Notes: generated by a model from the letters alone, not told the origin. 64,000 bases of DNA from Henriciella pelagia (GCF_002088945.1 NZ_NCSU01000007.1:868001-932000), one strand, 5' to 3'; shown: positions 33,729 through 43,202, counted from the first letter of the stretch. Made by a program: numbers and translations.

Positions 33729-34562
33729 ATGCGACTGTCGGCCAAAGACCTGGAAGCGTTCTATGCCAGCCGGCTCGGCGAGGCCGCTCAATTCCTGATG
33801 CTGAAACGCCTCGGAGACCTCTGGGGTGACTGCAAGGGCCTGAACATGCTCGGCATGGGCTATGCCCGTCCGCTGCTCACCGGATATGGAGAGAGCACCA
33901 GGTCCTGCATTGCAGCCACGCCGCAGCTTGGCGAAGAAACCTGGTGGGCAGCCACCGACCGTGGCATCTCAACCTGCCTCGCAGAAGAAGATCGCCTGCC
34001 CTTCCCCGATGGCAGTTTCGACCGGATTATCCTGTTGCATGCTGTCGAGGAGGCCGACAGCCCGCGCGCTGTGTTGCGCGAGGCGTGGCGACTGCTCGCG
34101 CCGGAAGGCCGGATGCTGGTTACGGTGGCCAACCGCAAGAGCAGCTGGTCACTCGTCGAAGGCACGCCTTTTGGCCATGGCCGCCCATGGACGCGCCGAC
34201 AGCTGATCGCCTATCTCAATGATCACCTGCTGCAGGTCACAGCGAGTACGACGGCTGTCCATTTGCCGCCCATCAAGTTTGGATTCATGGTGTCCGGCGC
34301 GGAAGGGTGGGAGAAAGTTGGGCAGATTTTCGCGCCGGGCCTTGGCGGAGTTGTCATGGTCGAGGCGGTCAAGCGAATGTATGCCAAACCGGGTAGCGGT
34401 GCCGTTGCGCCCGTCACTGCGCTAGCCAAGGGGCGCAAAGGTGTGGCAGAACTGCCTAGAAAAGAGGCAGAGGTGAAATGCGTTGAAAAACGCGGGAAAA
34501 CACGCGTTGACCCCGCAGAACAGGCACGCTCAATTAAAGACGTTGAACAATGGGAGGCTTAG
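33729..34562 (+). CDS. Class I SAM-dependent methyltransferase (type 11)
   Basis: The 277-aa protein has a degenerate glycine motif (NMLGMGYARPLL) and the post-I and post-III features LPFPDGSFDRIILLHAVEEA and LLAPEGRMLVTVANRKSSWS, usual for methyltransferases acting on small molecules. The last 50 residues are charged and Lys-rich. The homologous family in alphaproteobacteria is encoded next to gloB, as here, but its substrate is unknown. Its stop lies just 5 bases before the PII gene. Confidence 0.82.
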   Translation: MRLSAKDLEAFYASRLGEAAQFLMLKRLGDLWGDCKGLNMLGMGYARPLLTGYGESTRSCIAATPQLGEETWWAATDRGISTCLAEEDRLPFPDGSFDRIILLHAVEEADSPRAVLREAWRLLAPEGRMLVTVANRKSSWSLVEGTPFGHGRPWTRRQLIAYLNDHLLQVTASTTAVHLPPIKFGFMVSGAEGWEKVGQIFAPGLGGVVMVEAVKRMYAKPGSGAVAPVTALAKGRKGVAELPRKEAEVKCVEKRGKTRVDPAEQARSIKDVEQWEA

Positions 34563-34567
34563 GGGCC

Positions 34568-34912
34568 ATGAAATTGATAACCGCCATCTTCAAGCCAAGC
34601 CGGCTTGATGCCGTCATAGATGCACTCAGCGAGGCTGGTGTCGCCGGTCTCACGGTTTCCGAGGTGCGAGGCTACGGCCGTCAGCAAGGCAAGACCGAAG
34701 TCTATCGCGGCGCAGAATACGAAGTTCGCCTTCTGCCAAAGGTCAAGGTTGAAGTGGCCTGTGCGGGTGCCGATGTGGACCGCCTGGTTGAAGCGATCAT
34801 CGGCGCTGCCAATACCGGCACGATTGGCGATGGCAAGATTTTCGTCTCTGGCCTCGACTCGGTGACCCGTATCCGCACGGGCGAGAAGAACGAGCAAGCG
34901 CTCGGCGGTTAA
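34568..34912 (+). CDS. glnB: PII nitrogen-regulatory protein
   Basis: The 114-aa trimeric sensor binds ATP, ADP and 2-oxoglutarate. Tyr51 in VYRGAEYEV is the uridylylation site on the T loop, and the B loop is IGDGKIFVSGLD. It starts at ATG 34568 just after the methyltransferase stop. Neither glnA nor amtB follows, so it is an unlinked copy and could be GlnB or GlnK; glnB is a guess between the two. A terminator hairpin follows at 34943. Confidence 0.88.
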   Translation: MKLITAIFKPSRLDAVIDALSEAGVAGLTVSEVRGYGRQQGKTEVYRGAEYEVRLLPKVKVEVACAGADVDRLVEAIIGAANTGTIGDGKIFVSGLDSVTRIRTGEKNEQALGG

Positions 34913-34942
34913 GTCAAAGCGCAGTCCTTCGCGGACGCGCAG

Positions 34943-34978
34943 AAAGCCGGTCGGGGGTCAGGGCCCGGCCGGCTTTTT
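34943..34978 (+). terminator. Rho-independent terminator after the PII gene
   Basis: AAAGCCGG (34943-34950) pairs with CCGGCTTT (34969-34976), and the T run continues to 34978. It overlaps the final base of the convergent metW stop codon and may serve both strands, though the T run is better on plus. Confidence 0.7.
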
Positions 34979-35583
34979 CATGCCCGGCGCAGATGAAGGA
35001 TGACTTCGTCGGCGCCCCAGTTGAGGCGGGAGAGACCCGAATCCCTAAAGGCACCGACCCTGCCGTCCCTGACTGAAGCCATGGCGACCGTTTCCAGTCC
35101 GAGTGCAGAGCAGAGCTCGACCATATCGCGCGCCGTTGAGGGGTGAAGCGCGGCTTCGTCATGCCAGAGTCGATGACCGGGCATGCGACCCGACGAAAAA
35201 AGCGAGAGCCGACGGCTCCACAGACCGTAATTGCGGAAAGACACGATGACGTCAGGTGCGATGCGTGCCAGTTCCTGGAGCACCATGTCTGGCCGGCGCA
35301 TGTGCTGGATCGCCTTTGACAGGATCGCAAAGTCGAAGCCGTTTTCCGGAAAGACTTCCAGGTCACTGTCGGCGTCGCCCTGGATCACCGACAGGCCGCG
35401 CGACATCGCAGTTCCCGCCAGCTCTCCCGATAGCTCAAGCCCGCGGGCGCGAACGCTGCGCTTCTCGACCAGCAGGGCCAGCAGGTCGCCATTGCCGCAT
35501 CCGACGTCCAGCACGCGGGCGCCTTCGGGCACACGTTCGGCGATGGCCTTGTGGTCGGCACGAGAGGAAACTTGCCGTGTCAT
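34978..35583 (-). CDS. metW: Methionine biosynthesis protein MetW
   Basis: The 201-aa SAM-methyltransferase-fold protein shows EGARVLDVGCGNGDLLALLV, then DADSDLEVFPENGFDFAILS and SFRNYGLWSRRLSLFSSGRM, the constant MetW pattern. MetW works with MetX in homoserine activation for methionine synthesis, possibly as a partner rather than a methyltransferase. Start and stop of metX and metW overlap by one base at 35583, so translation is coupled. Confidence 0.93.
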   Translation of the reverse strand: MTRQVSSRADHKAIAERVPEGARVLDVGCGNGDLLALLVEKRSVRARGLELSGELAGTAMSRGLSVIQGDADSDLEVFPENGFDFAILSKAIQHMRRPDMVLQELARIAPDVIVSFRNYGLWSRRLSLFSSGRMPGHRLWHDEAALHPSTARDMVELCSALGLETVAMASVRDGRVGAFRDSGLSRLNWGADEVILHLRRA

Positions 35584-36719
35584 CAGATTCCCCGCTTGCC
35601 TGCATTCACCTTGAGGAACCCTGCCAGCGCGTCCTCAAACAGAGGCTCTTCGAGGAAGAAGGCGTCGTGACCATTATCGGTCTCGATCTCAAGATAGCTG
35701 ACTTCCGCCCCGGCAGCAGCAAGTGCGCGAGTAATTTCCCGCGTGGTTGATGGCGGATAGTGCCAGTCCGACGAGAAAGAGAAGAGGCAGAAGCGCACAG
35801 GCGTGTCGACAAAGGCATCTGCGAGCCGCCCGTCATGACGCGCAGCCAGGTCATAATAATCCATGGCGCGTGTCACATAGAGGTAGGAGTTGGCGTCGAA
35901 CCGGTCGACGAAAGAATGGCCCTGATAACGCAAATAGGATTCCACCTGGAAATCGGCGTCAAAGCTGAAGCTGGTCTGTTCGCGGTCCTGCAGGCCCCGA
36001 TCGAACTTTCGCTTCAGGGCCTCTTCGGACACATAGGTGATGTGCGCCGCCATGCGCGCGATGGCGAGCCCGCGTGAAGGTCGCTTGTCCTGGGCGAGGT
36101 ACTGGCCATCACACCAGTCCGGGTCGGCCATGATCGACTGGCGACCGACTTCATAGAAGGCAATGTTCTGCGCAGAATGACGCGCGGCGGTGGCGATCGG
36201 GATCGCCGTGAACACCCGTTCCGGCACCTGCACGGCCCAGTCGAGCACCTGCATGCCGCCCATCGAGCCGCCAATGACAGAGAAGAGCGTGTCTATGCCC
36301 AGAGTGTCGATGAAGGCGATCTGCGCGCGGACCATGTCGCTGATGGTGATGACCGGAAAGCGCGTGCCCCAGGGCTTGCCATCTGGCGCATCGGAGGCTG
36401 GACCCGTTGTGCCCATGCAGCCGCCCAGCACATTGGTCGCAATGACGTGGAAGCGGTCTGTATCGATGGGCAGGCCCGGGCCAATCATGCGGCTCCACCA
36501 GGGCGGACGCCCCGTCACGAGGTTTGCACTCGCGGCGAACTGGTCCCCGGTCAGCGCGTGACAAATGAGAATGGCGTTCGATTTTTCGGCGTTGAGTTCG
36601 CCCCAGCATTCATAGGCAATGCGCACGCCGTCCAGCTGCTCTCCACAATCGAGTGGGAGTGGCTTGTCCAGCGTCAGGTGTTTCACTTCGCTGATCGGGA
36701 GTGTGTGCCGGTCTGACAT
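35583..36719 (-). CDS. metX: Homoserine O-acetyltransferase
   Basis: The 378-aa alpha/beta hydrolase transfers the acetyl (or succinyl) group to homoserine, the first committed methionine step. It shows [14 protein letters not shown], the nucleophile in [27 protein letters not shown] and the catalytic His in [14 protein letters not shown]. It starts at 36719 and is followed by metW. The 156-base space before it separates it from divergent hisC. Acetyl versus succinyl donor use cannot be told from what I can read. Confidence 0.94.
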   Translation of the reverse strand: MSDRHTLPISEVKHLTLDKPLPLDCGEQLDGVRIAYECWGELNAEKSNAILICHALTGDQFAASANLVTGRPPWWSRMIGPGLPIDTDRFHVIATNVLGGCMGTTGPASDAPDGKPWGTRFPVITISDMVRAQIAFIDTLGIDTLFSVIGGSMGGMQVLDWAVQVPERVFTAIPIATAARHSAQNIAFYEVGRQSIMADPDWCDGQYLAQDKRPSRGLAIARMAAHITYVSEEALKRKFDRGLQDREQTSFSFDADFQVESYLRYQGHSFVDRFDANSYLYVTRAMDYYDLAARHDGRLADAFVDTPVRFCLFSFSSDWHYPPSTTREITRALAAAGAEVSYLEIETDNGHDAFFLEEPLFEDALAGFLKVNAGKRGI

Positions 36720-36875
36720 CGCGCCCTGAGGTGTCTGCAGCGCGGTGCGAAGTCAAGCCCAATCAGGCGGTTGCTGGCGCATGAAGGCTTGTCTCTCGCG
36801 GTGCCAGACTCATTGCCTGACTTGATTTTCCGTCCGTCTTTGATCACGAGGAGGTCAAGTTGAGGAGCAGGACAC
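36720..36875. other. Divergent control region of metX and hisC
   Basis: No gene is seen. On the metX side the leader has two copies of a GCACCGCG block and a possible stem CAAGCC/GGCTTG. Alphaproteobacterial metX leaders often hold SAM-II riboswitches, but the conserved SAM-II core was not found by eye. On the hisC side a GAGGAGCAGG ribosome site precedes ATG 36876. Confidence 0.4.
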
Positions 36876-37958
36876 ATGACCGGGCCAAAACCGCTTGCGA
36901 ATATTCTCGAGATCACGCCGTACAAGGGCGGGCAGAAACTCGAGCATGGCTGGAAGTTGTCGTCGAATGAGAACCCGCTGGGCTGCAGTCCGGCGGCGCG
37001 TGAGGCGCTTGCGAAGACTGCTGAACACCTTGAAATCTACCCGGACGGGTCTGCGCTGAAGCTGCGTGAGGCCATTGGCAAGAAATACGGCATCGACCCG
37101 GACCGTGTCGTTTGCGGGGCTGGATCGGACGAAATCTTCCAGCTGCTGGGCCGCGCCTATCTTTCTCCGGGGGATGAGATCATCCAGTCGGAACACGGCT
37201 TTCTCGTCTACCGTCTGGTCGCGCAGCAATCAGGCGCAAAATGCATCAGCGCCCCGGAGCAGGATCTGAAAGCCGATGTCGATGCCATCCTGGCGCGCGT
37301 GACCGACCGGACAAAAATCGTGTTCCTCGCCAATCCGAACAACCCGACAGGTAGCTATATTCCCTTCGACGAGGTGAAGCGCCTGCATGCCGGCCTGCGC
37401 GAAGATGTCCTGCTGGTGCTGGACGGAGCGTATGCCGAATACGTGCAGAAGAATGACTATGCCGCAGGTATGGAGCTCGCCGGTGAAGCGCCAAACGTGC
37501 TGGTCACCCGTACCTTCTCGAAAATTCATGGCCTGGCCGGGCTGCGTATTGGCTGGGCCTATGGCCCGGAAAGCGTGATCGATGCCATTCACCGCGTGCG
37601 CGGACCGTTCAATACGACATCGGTCGCGCAAGCGGCAGCCGTCGCTGCGCTTGGCGACGATGCCTTCGTCACAGGCTCTGTCGAGCACAACAATTCTGAG
37701 CTCGACCGCGTCGGCCCGGCACTCCAGAAGCTGGGCTTCAAGGTTTACCCCAGCGTTGGCAACTTCCTGCTCATCGAGTTTGAAGACCGCGAGGGTCGGC
37801 GCGCCGCGGATGCCGATGCATTCCTGCGCGCGCGCGGTATCGTGATCCGTGACATGAACGCCTATGGTCTGCCGAAATGTTTGCGTCTGTCTATCGGCAC
37901 GAAAGAGGCCAATGATGACGTGCTGGCGGCGTTTGAAGCCTTTGCCAAGGCTGGCTGA
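36876..37958 (+). CDS. hisC: Histidinol-phosphate aminotransferase
   Basis: The 360-aa PLP enzyme makes histidinol phosphate and often also works on aromatic amino acids. It has KLSSNENPLGCSPAARE, NPNNPTGSYI, LDGAYAEYV and the PLP lysine in RTFSKIHGLAGLRIGWAYG. It stands two bases before tyrA, a pairing that suggests use in phenylalanine and tyrosine synthesis as well as histidine. The Met at 36876 has a clear ribosome site. Confidence 0.94.
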   Translation: MTGPKPLANILEITPYKGGQKLEHGWKLSSNENPLGCSPAAREALAKTAEHLEIYPDGSALKLREAIGKKYGIDPDRVVCGAGSDEIFQLLGRAYLSPGDEIIQSEHGFLVYRLVAQQSGAKCISAPEQDLKADVDAILARVTDRTKIVFLANPNNPTGSYIPFDEVKRLHAGLREDVLLVLDGAYAEYVQKNDYAAGMELAGEAPNVLVTRTFSKIHGLAGLRIGWAYGPESVIDAIHRVRGPFNTTSVAQAAAVAALGDDAFVTGSVEHNNSELDRVGPALQKLGFKVYPSVGNFLLIEFEDREGRRAADADAFLRARGIVIRDMNAYGLPKCLRLSIGTKEANDDVLAAFEAFAKAG

Positions 37959-37960
37959 CC

Positions 37961-38896
37961 GTGACAGGCGCGACCTTTGAAGAAATTGCCATTGTCGGCA
38001 TTGGCCTGATTGGCTCCTCGCTCGCGCGCGCCGCGAAGGAGACCGGCGCTGCCTCGAAGGTCAGCCTTTATGACAGGAGCGAGGCGGTGCGCGACACTGC
38101 GTCGTCGCTCGGCCTTGGCGACGTTTCCGATAGCCTGGCCGAGACATGCCGGTCTGCCGACTGCGTTCTCCTCTGTGTGCCCGTCGGGGCCATCGAGGAA
38201 ACCATGCGGGACATCGCGCCACATCTGAAGCCCGGCGCCATCATGACGGATGTCGGCTCGGTGAAGGAAAGCGCGCTCAACGCCATGCAGGCGCACTGCC
38301 CGGCGCATGTGCACCTCATTCCTGGCCATCCGATTGCAGGAACGGAAAAATCTGGTCCGAAGGCAGGGTTTGCGAGCCTGTTCCGTGGGGCCTGGCACAT
38401 CCTGACACCCATCCCGCAGCAGGACGAGGCTTATAATGGTGCGGTCGACCGGCTCGCGGCATTCTGGGAGCGGCTTGGCGCCCGGGTCGAGATCATGGAT
38501 GCTGCGCGCCATGACCGCGTGCTTGCCATCACGTCTCACCTGCCACACCTGATCGCCTACAATATCGTCTCGACAGCCTATGACATGGAGAGTGTCGGTG
38601 AGGGCGAGGTGGTAAAGTATTCCGCCGGCGGTTTTCGCGACTTCACGCGTATCGCGGCTTCTGACCCGACCATGTGGCGCGACGTGTTCCTGAATAACAA
38701 GGACGCTGTTCTGGAAACACTCGGCCGGTTCAGCGAGGACCTCGCAGCCCTCCAGCGGGCCATCCGATGGGGCGATGGTGACATGCTGATGCGCGAGTTT
38801 GAACGGGCACGCGGCATCCGCAAGGCGATCATTGAAGCCGGCCAGGATACGGACGAGACCAATTTCGGTCGGAATGCTCCGGACAAGAAAGACTGA
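37961..38896 (+). CDS. tyrA: Prephenate/arogenate dehydrogenase
   Basis: The 311-aa NAD(P)-dependent enzyme shows the Rossmann start IAIVGIGLIGSSLARAAKE, then DVGSVKESALNAM, HLIPGHPIAGTEKSGPKAG with the catalytic His and ITSHLPHLIAYNIV. It converts prephenate to hydroxyphenylpyruvate, or arogenate to tyrosine. It has no chorismate mutase domain; a separate chorismate mutase is encoded at 47867. It starts at GTG 37961, directly after hisC. Confidence 0.93.
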   Translation: MTGATFEEIAIVGIGLIGSSLARAAKETGAASKVSLYDRSEAVRDTASSLGLGDVSDSLAETCRSADCVLLCVPVGAIEETMRDIAPHLKPGAIMTDVGSVKESALNAMQAHCPAHVHLIPGHPIAGTEKSGPKAGFASLFRGAWHILTPIPQQDEAYNGAVDRLAAFWERLGARVEIMDAARHDRVLAITSHLPHLIAYNIVSTAYDMESVGEGEVVKYSAGGFRDFTRIAASDPTMWRDVFLNNKDAVLETLGRFSEDLAALQRAIRWGDGDMLMREFERARGIRKAIIEAGQDTDETNFGRNAPDKKD

Positions 38897-39186
38897 CGCG
38901 CAGAGCGGTGGGGCAGACGCTGTCCCCACAATGCGTCCGCCCCCGCGCGCCTTCTGCTGCGCGATCGCGAGGCCAGCGCCTGCTGCAAGAGCGAAAAAAG
39001 GCAGCAGGGCGGCGCGAAGCCGCACAGCGCCACCTTTGGCTCAGGGGAAGAAGGCCAGGGCGCTGATCGTGGCAAATTAGGCCGGATGATCTGAACAGGC
39101 GCGGGGTATGCGCGTTGCTTCCTGTTCATGCTGTATTTGGGTAAGACGTGTTACCTGACAGTGACAAAACATGAGAGGTTGCCCCC

Positions 39187-39663
39187 ATGATCAGAACTGC
39201 AACGGCCCTTGCTCTTCTCGCCGCCGGTCTTGCGGCCTGCACGACAGCGAAGCCATACGGGCCCGCCACGTCTGCGACGGCGCAGGGCTATCTTGTGCAA
39301 CCGATCGAGACCAATCGCTACCGCGTTTCCTATACGGCGCTTTCGCCGGAAGACGCGCGCCGCTTCGCGCTGCGCCGGGCCGCTGAAGTGACAGTCGAGC
39401 AGGGCGCCGAATGGTTTCGCGTGGTGTCCAGTTATACCGACCAGGATGTTTCACGGTCCGGTGGCTCATCGGTCTCGGTCGGCGGTTCGTCCGGCGGTGG
39501 CTATTCCGGCGTCGGCGTTGGCGTGGGAATCGGCCTGCCTTTGGGGGGTGGAACGTCCAAGACAACTGAAAGCCTCGAGATCATCACCGGGTCCGGACCC
39601 AAGCCTGACGAGCCCAATGCCTATGATGCAAGTTCGGTTCTGGTGAACACTGCAGGTTATTAG
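39187..39663 (+). CDS. CC0125/CC1285-family lipoprotein
   Basis: The 158-aa protein has a lipoprotein signal (AAGLAACTT, Cys18) followed by QGYLVQPIETNRYRVSYTAL, ARRFALRRAAEVTVEQGAEW and FRVVSSYTD, then a Gly/Ser/Val-rich stretch. This matches small Caulobacter-type lipoproteins of unknown role with a mixed alpha/beta domain around an ALRRAAEVT helix. It starts at ATG 39187 with a GAGAGG site. It overlaps the convergent SDR gene by four bases at 39660. Confidence 0.75.
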   Translation: MIRTATALALLAAGLAACTTAKPYGPATSATAQGYLVQPIETNRYRVSYTALSPEDARRFALRRAAEVTVEQGAEWFRVVSSYTDQDVSRSGGSSVSVGGSSGGGYSGVGVGVGIGLPLGGGTSKTTESLEIITGSGPKPDEPNAYDASSVLVNTAGY

Positions 39664-40373
39664 GCCGGGATTTCCTTGCCGGCCCAGTCGAAGACCTTCC
39701 CCGTATCGGCGGGTGACAGCCGCTCGATCACGTCGAGCAGGTAGCTGGCTGACTGTTTGGCACTGAACAGCCTGTCTTCGGGGACATTCGACTGGAAGGG
39801 CTTTGAAAGGCCCGTATCCACTGTGCCGGGATGCAGGCCGACGCACACCGCCTGATCATTCCTGCGTGCCCACTCGATCGCGAAATTACGGATCAGCATG
39901 TTGAGGGCCGCCTTGGACGCCCGGTAGGCATGCCAGCCACCAAGGCCATTGTCGCTGATCGAGCCGACGCGGGCTGAAAGCGCGGCGAAGATCGCCCGCC
40001 GGTCGGTGGGCATGATGGGCAGGAAGTGCTTGGCGATGAGGGCAGGGCCGAATGTGCTTATATCGAACACGCGCCGATAGGCCTGAAGCTCCTGATGGCG
40101 CCAGCTCTTTTCCGGCTGGGTTTCGCCATCGGAAAGAAACCCCGTTGAGATGAGAACAAGGTCCGGGGTGCCCGCCTCCGCGATCCTGTCTGCCGCCGCC
40201 TTGATGCTGGCTTCATCCAGCAGGTCGAGATAGCCAGGAACGACGCCGGATGGCCAGTCGCCCGTCTTGCGTCTCGACAGGGCGTAAATGGTCCCGGACT
40301 TGCTGTTCCTGGCAAGAGCAAGCGTGAGGGCGCGGCCAATTCCGCCACTGGCACCAATGACAATTGCTGACAT
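39660..40373 (-). CDS. Short-chain dehydrogenase/reductase family protein
   Basis: The 237-aa Rossmann protein has IVIGASGGIGRALTLALARN at the N terminus, PDLVLISTGFLSDGE, the catalytic Ser in ALSARVGSISDN and Tyr-x3-Lys in WHAYRASKAALNMLIRNFAI, followed by HPGTVDTGLSKPFQ. It belongs to the CsgA/YciK-like branch of SDRs. The substrate is unknown. It precedes the tRNA-Leu gene on the opposite strand context. Confidence 0.88.
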   Translation of the reverse strand: MSAIVIGASGGIGRALTLALARNSKSGTIYALSRRKTGDWPSGVVPGYLDLLDEASIKAAADRIAEAGTPDLVLISTGFLSDGETQPEKSWRHQELQAYRRVFDISTFGPALIAKHFLPIMPTDRRAIFAALSARVGSISDNGLGGWHAYRASKAALNMLIRNFAIEWARRNDQAVCVGLHPGTVDTGLSKPFQSNVPEDRLFSAKQSASYLLDVIERLSPADTGKVFDWAGKEIPA

Positions 40374-40483
40374 GGGGACGAAAGTAGTGCGTCAGACAGA
40401 CAGGCCCAGCCCCATTGGTCCGACCATCTTCAGCTGCGAGCTTCGCAATGCCGGATTTTCGGCCTGATCCATTCGGACATGGA

Positions 40484-40570
40484 TGGTACCTCTGGCCGGA
40501 CTCGAACCGGCACTCTGTTGCCAGAAACGGATTTTGAATCCGTCGCGTCTACCAATTCCGCCACAGAGGC
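40484..40570 (-). tRNA. tRNA-Leu(CAA)
   Basis: The 87-base minus-strand gene folds as a class II tRNA: acceptor GCCTCTG pairing CAGAGGT (first pair a G-T wobble), D arm GGCGGAATTGGTAGACGC, anticodon stem ACGGA/TCCGT with loop TTCAAAA (anticodon CAA), a long variable arm TTCTGGCAACAGAG, T loop GTTCGAG and encoded CCA. It reads UUG leucine codons. Confidence 0.96.
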
Positions 40571-40657
40571 ACTCGGATGGAAGGCATGCTCCTGCCCGAA
40601 GTGGAAAGTTGCGTCAATCATCTCGACCAGTCGAGAAAAGCGAGATAGGCGATTGTC

Positions 40658-41260
40658 ATGAGCGAACAGATCACGCCGCATACCTTTCTGCAGTCGATAG
40701 AGCGCATGGCGGAAGAGGCGCCTGAGGAAGGTTTTTCCCTGCGCCATATCTTCGACAGGCTGGACGAGCGTGCATTCGGCGCAGCGCTGTTCATTCTGGC
40801 GCTGCCTTGCTGCATTCCGTTTCTCTACGGGGTGCCGCAGGTCGTCTCCCTGCCGATGATGGCGCTGGCGGCGCAGATGGTGGCTGGCCGGGAAGAACCC
40901 TGGCTGCCGGAGAAGTTCGCTAAACGCATGATCGACAAGAAGGGCCTAACCCGAACTGCCCAAGGCGGACGGAAATGGTTTGGCTGGCTGGAAAAAATTG
41001 CCAAGCCGCGCCTGACTTTCATCCTCGGACATCGCGGTGAGCGGATCATCGGCCTGTTTCTCGTCTTCTTCTGCGCATCGATCCTGGTGCCGCTGCCGTC
41101 GACGAATACGGTTCCTGGTATCGGTGTTGCTATCGTCGCCTTCGGCCTCATGGCGCGCGATGGAATCCTTGTCATTCTCGGCTCAATCATCGGGACCGCA
41201 TGGATTGCGACCCTGATCACGCTGGTCGCGCTTGGCATCCGGACTGTCACAGGTTCGTGA
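40658..41260 (+). CDS. ExoD-like exopolysaccharide-synthesis membrane protein
   Basis: The 200-aa protein shows the ExoD pattern: EGFSLRHIFDRLDERAFGAA, LFILALPCCIPFLYGVPQVV, PLPSTNTVPGIGVAIVAFGL and a last membrane pair. Rhizobial ExoD affects exopolysaccharide production and survival in alkaline media, with no known enzyme activity. About four or five membrane segments are predicted. It starts at ATG 40658, on the opposite strand to the neighbouring tRNA. Confidence 0.85.
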   Translation: MSEQITPHTFLQSIERMAEEAPEEGFSLRHIFDRLDERAFGAALFILALPCCIPFLYGVPQVVSLPMMALAAQMVAGREEPWLPEKFAKRMIDKKGLTRTAQGGRKWFGWLEKIAKPRLTFILGHRGERIIGLFLVFFCASILVPLPSTNTVPGIGVAIVAFGLMARDGILVILGSIIGTAWIATLITLVALGIRTVTGS

Positions 41261-41351
41261 CAAGCCGCGCTTGAACGCCGCATTGCGCCATGTTCTCGCC
41301 TTGGTCATTGTCCAGCTAATCAGACGACCAAGATTTGGACATTAGGGACGA

Positions 41352-41873
41352 ATGACCGCAATTCTGGCTCCTGCTTTCCAGACATGGCGTTGGCCGCTGA
41401 TCGCACTTGTGGCCTCGCTTGCAATGCTCGCTTCGGCGCATGCGTTTGAGCGCCTCGCCTATTTCCTGCCGTGCCAGCTCTGCCTGCGCCAGCGGGAGGT
41501 TTACTGGGCCGCGGCAACTATGGCTGTGACCGGGCTCGCGCTTTGGAATTTCAGGCAGAACCGGCGTTTTCTCGTCGCCTTCAACGTAATGCTGGCGTTA
41601 GTTTTTCTGACGGGGGCCGTCGTTGCGATTTATCATTCCGGCGTCGAGTGGCGCTGGTGGCCAGCGCCGACTGGCTGCACGGACGGGCCGGTCGATGTGA
41701 TGAATCTCGACTTTGACGCGCTAGATGAGAGAACGGCGACAGCCTCCTGCCTCGACGCACCCTTCCGCATTCTCGGCCTATCCATGGCGGGGTGGAATGC
41801 GATCGTGTCGCTCGGGCTGTCCGGGCTGAGCTTCGTGGCAGCGACCAAGGCGCTGCCGAAGGATATCGCCTAG
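41352..41873 (+). CDS. dsbB: Disulfide bond formation protein DsbB
   Basis: The 173-aa inner-membrane protein has four membrane segments, the quinone-linked Cys41-x2-Cys44 pair (LPCQLCLRQ) and a periplasmic pair Cys109/Cys133. It would reoxidise a DsbA-like thiol oxidase and pass electrons to quinone. No dsbA gene is seen in the window. Its last four bases overlap the stop of the convergent DUF3429 gene. Confidence 0.9.
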   Translation: MTAILAPAFQTWRWPLIALVASLAMLASAHAFERLAYFLPCQLCLRQREVYWAAATMAVTGLALWNFRQNRRFLVAFNVMLALVFLTGAVVAIYHSGVEWRWWPAPTGCTDGPVDVMNLDFDALDERTATASCLDAPFRILGLSMAGWNAIVSLGLSGLSFVAATKALPKDIA

Positions 41874-42328
41874 AAGCCGAACTCCATTGCGGCCCATGCG
41901 AAGACCAGGCTGCCCATGGCCGCGACCGTCGCGCCCAGCCGCATGGGCTTGAACCAGGCCGGCAGGCTGGCCGATGACCAGTCCCATGCAAGCTGTGCGA
42001 GGAACAGGGCCGCAAGAGCGAGGTACCAATAGGCGGCAGGCTGCAGGATGATGGCGAAGGGAAGGATCACCCAGCCGAGCAGGGCGGGCAGGACGGAAAG
42101 GAGCAGCGTTGTGCTGTCCGGCGGTCCTTCGCCAAGTGAGACGCCCCAGCGGATCCCGCCAAGGAAACTGAGAATGACGGCCGCATAGGTCTGCAGCCAC
42201 AGGCCTGCTGTCGCATTTGTCGGCGCTTCGAGCGTCGCGGTTGCAACAGAAAAGCCAAGGAACGGAATGGCGCCGGCCGCTGTCAGGATGAGCGCTGTGC
42301 GACGGTAGGAGGCTGGGGTGTCGGTCAT
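41870..42328 (-). CDS. DUF3429 membrane protein
   Basis: The 152-aa protein has about five membrane segments, with ILSFLGGIRWGVSLGEGP as the family hallmark and a final FAWAAMEFGF. The function of DUF3429 is unknown; it is common in proteobacteria as a single small gene. The start at 42328 was chosen; the ORF runs upstream to 42424 but those codons are outside the conserved part. Confidence 0.8.
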   Translation of the reverse strand: MTDTPASYRRTALILTAAGAIPFLGFSVATATLEAPTNATAGLWLQTYAAVILSFLGGIRWGVSLGEGPPDSTTLLLSVLPALLGWVILPFAIILQPAAYWYLALAALFLAQLAWDWSSASLPAWFKPMRLGATVAAMGSLVFAWAAMEFGF

Positions 42329-42440
42329 GGGTCTGAATATGGGCGCAATGGTCTGTCGGTCCAGCGTTCCCGACCTGTTTGTGAACAAGACCTTGCCCGA
42401 TAGCGTGAATGTGAACCGGTACATTCATGTGGCGTAAATC

Positions 42441-43100
42441 GTGAAAGTATACACGTCTGCAATGCCTCGCCGCCTGATCGCCCTCCTCATTTCCGGCATT
42501 GCCATCGTGTTCGCCTTCGGCGCGCTGACAGCGATCCGCTGGCCGAGCATCATGATGTTTCTCAGCCTGTTCTTTCACCCTGATCCGTCGATGGGGCTCG
42601 ACAATATCAACTGGCGCGAACTCGGCTTTGTATACGGTGCACCCTATTTCCTCGCGGCACTTTGCTTTTATGCGTCTTCAATCTGCGTGTCTGCCAGACG
42701 CAAGGGGTCGATAATCTGGTATGTAATGGGGTGCGTGTCCGCATCTCCCAGCTTCTACCTGGTCGATTTTGAAGAAGGCTGGTGGCGTAACCCAAGCGGC
42801 CCCGAAGGCATGGTGGCCGGCGGAACCGTCATGGTAATCCTTCTGGCGATTGCCGTGGTGCTGCTTCGTCGCCGCCCGGCCCTTCCGGCTGAGAGCGGCG
42901 AGATTGAGGACGGCGCGAATGTGCAGCTTACCAAGGAACAGTTCGAAGCCCTGATGGCGCGAACCGAAGGGGGGGCGCAGCCGGCCGCAGAGCCGGTTCG
43001 CAAACCCCGCTACCGCCAGCCCGTTCCAGCCGCCATTGCACGGCAACGTGCACATTTTGCTGCACAGGGCCGGCGGATGAGAGCCCGGCGTGGGCACTGA
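42441..43100 (+). CDS. Hypothetical membrane protein with basic tail
   Basis: I do not recognise this 219-aa protein. It has four predicted membrane segments (LIALLISGIAIVFAFGALTA, FLAALCFYASSICV, SIIWYVMGCVSA, GGTVMVILLAIAVVLLRR) and a C-terminal tail rich in Arg and Ala (RKPRYRQPVPAAIARQRAHF). The start may be GTG 42441 or ATG 42462 (MPRRLIALL). It stands between dsbB/DUF3429 and two small paralogous membrane proteins, all on the plus strand, so it may share their unknown role. Confidence 0.6.
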   Translation: MKVYTSAMPRRLIALLISGIAIVFAFGALTAIRWPSIMMFLSLFFHPDPSMGLDNINWRELGFVYGAPYFLAALCFYASSICVSARRKGSIIWYVMGCVSASPSFYLVDFEEGWWRNPSGPEGMVAGGTVMVILLAIAVVLLRRRPALPAESGEIEDGANVQLTKEQFEALMARTEGGAQPAAEPVRKPRYRQPVPAAIARQRAHFAAQGRRMRARRGH

Positions 43101-43202
43101 TTTGCTACCTTAAAAGCGCTAATCTCGGCGGGTTTGTTCACAAAGTCTTGAGGACATGCCGATAGCCTGACCGTCAGTCTTGCTGCCCGGGAGCGACTCA
43201 AG

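Noticed and set aside
36720-36870. SAM-II riboswitch before metX
   Set aside because: The region has stems but not the conserved SAM-II core; a covariance-model search would settle it.
37862-39025. Minus-strand ORF starting with a signal-peptide-like segment (MRLRAALLPFFALAAGAGLA)
   Set aside because: Most of it is the antisense of tyrA and the product has no coherent fold; the pleasing first 25 residues may be chance or a lost gene.
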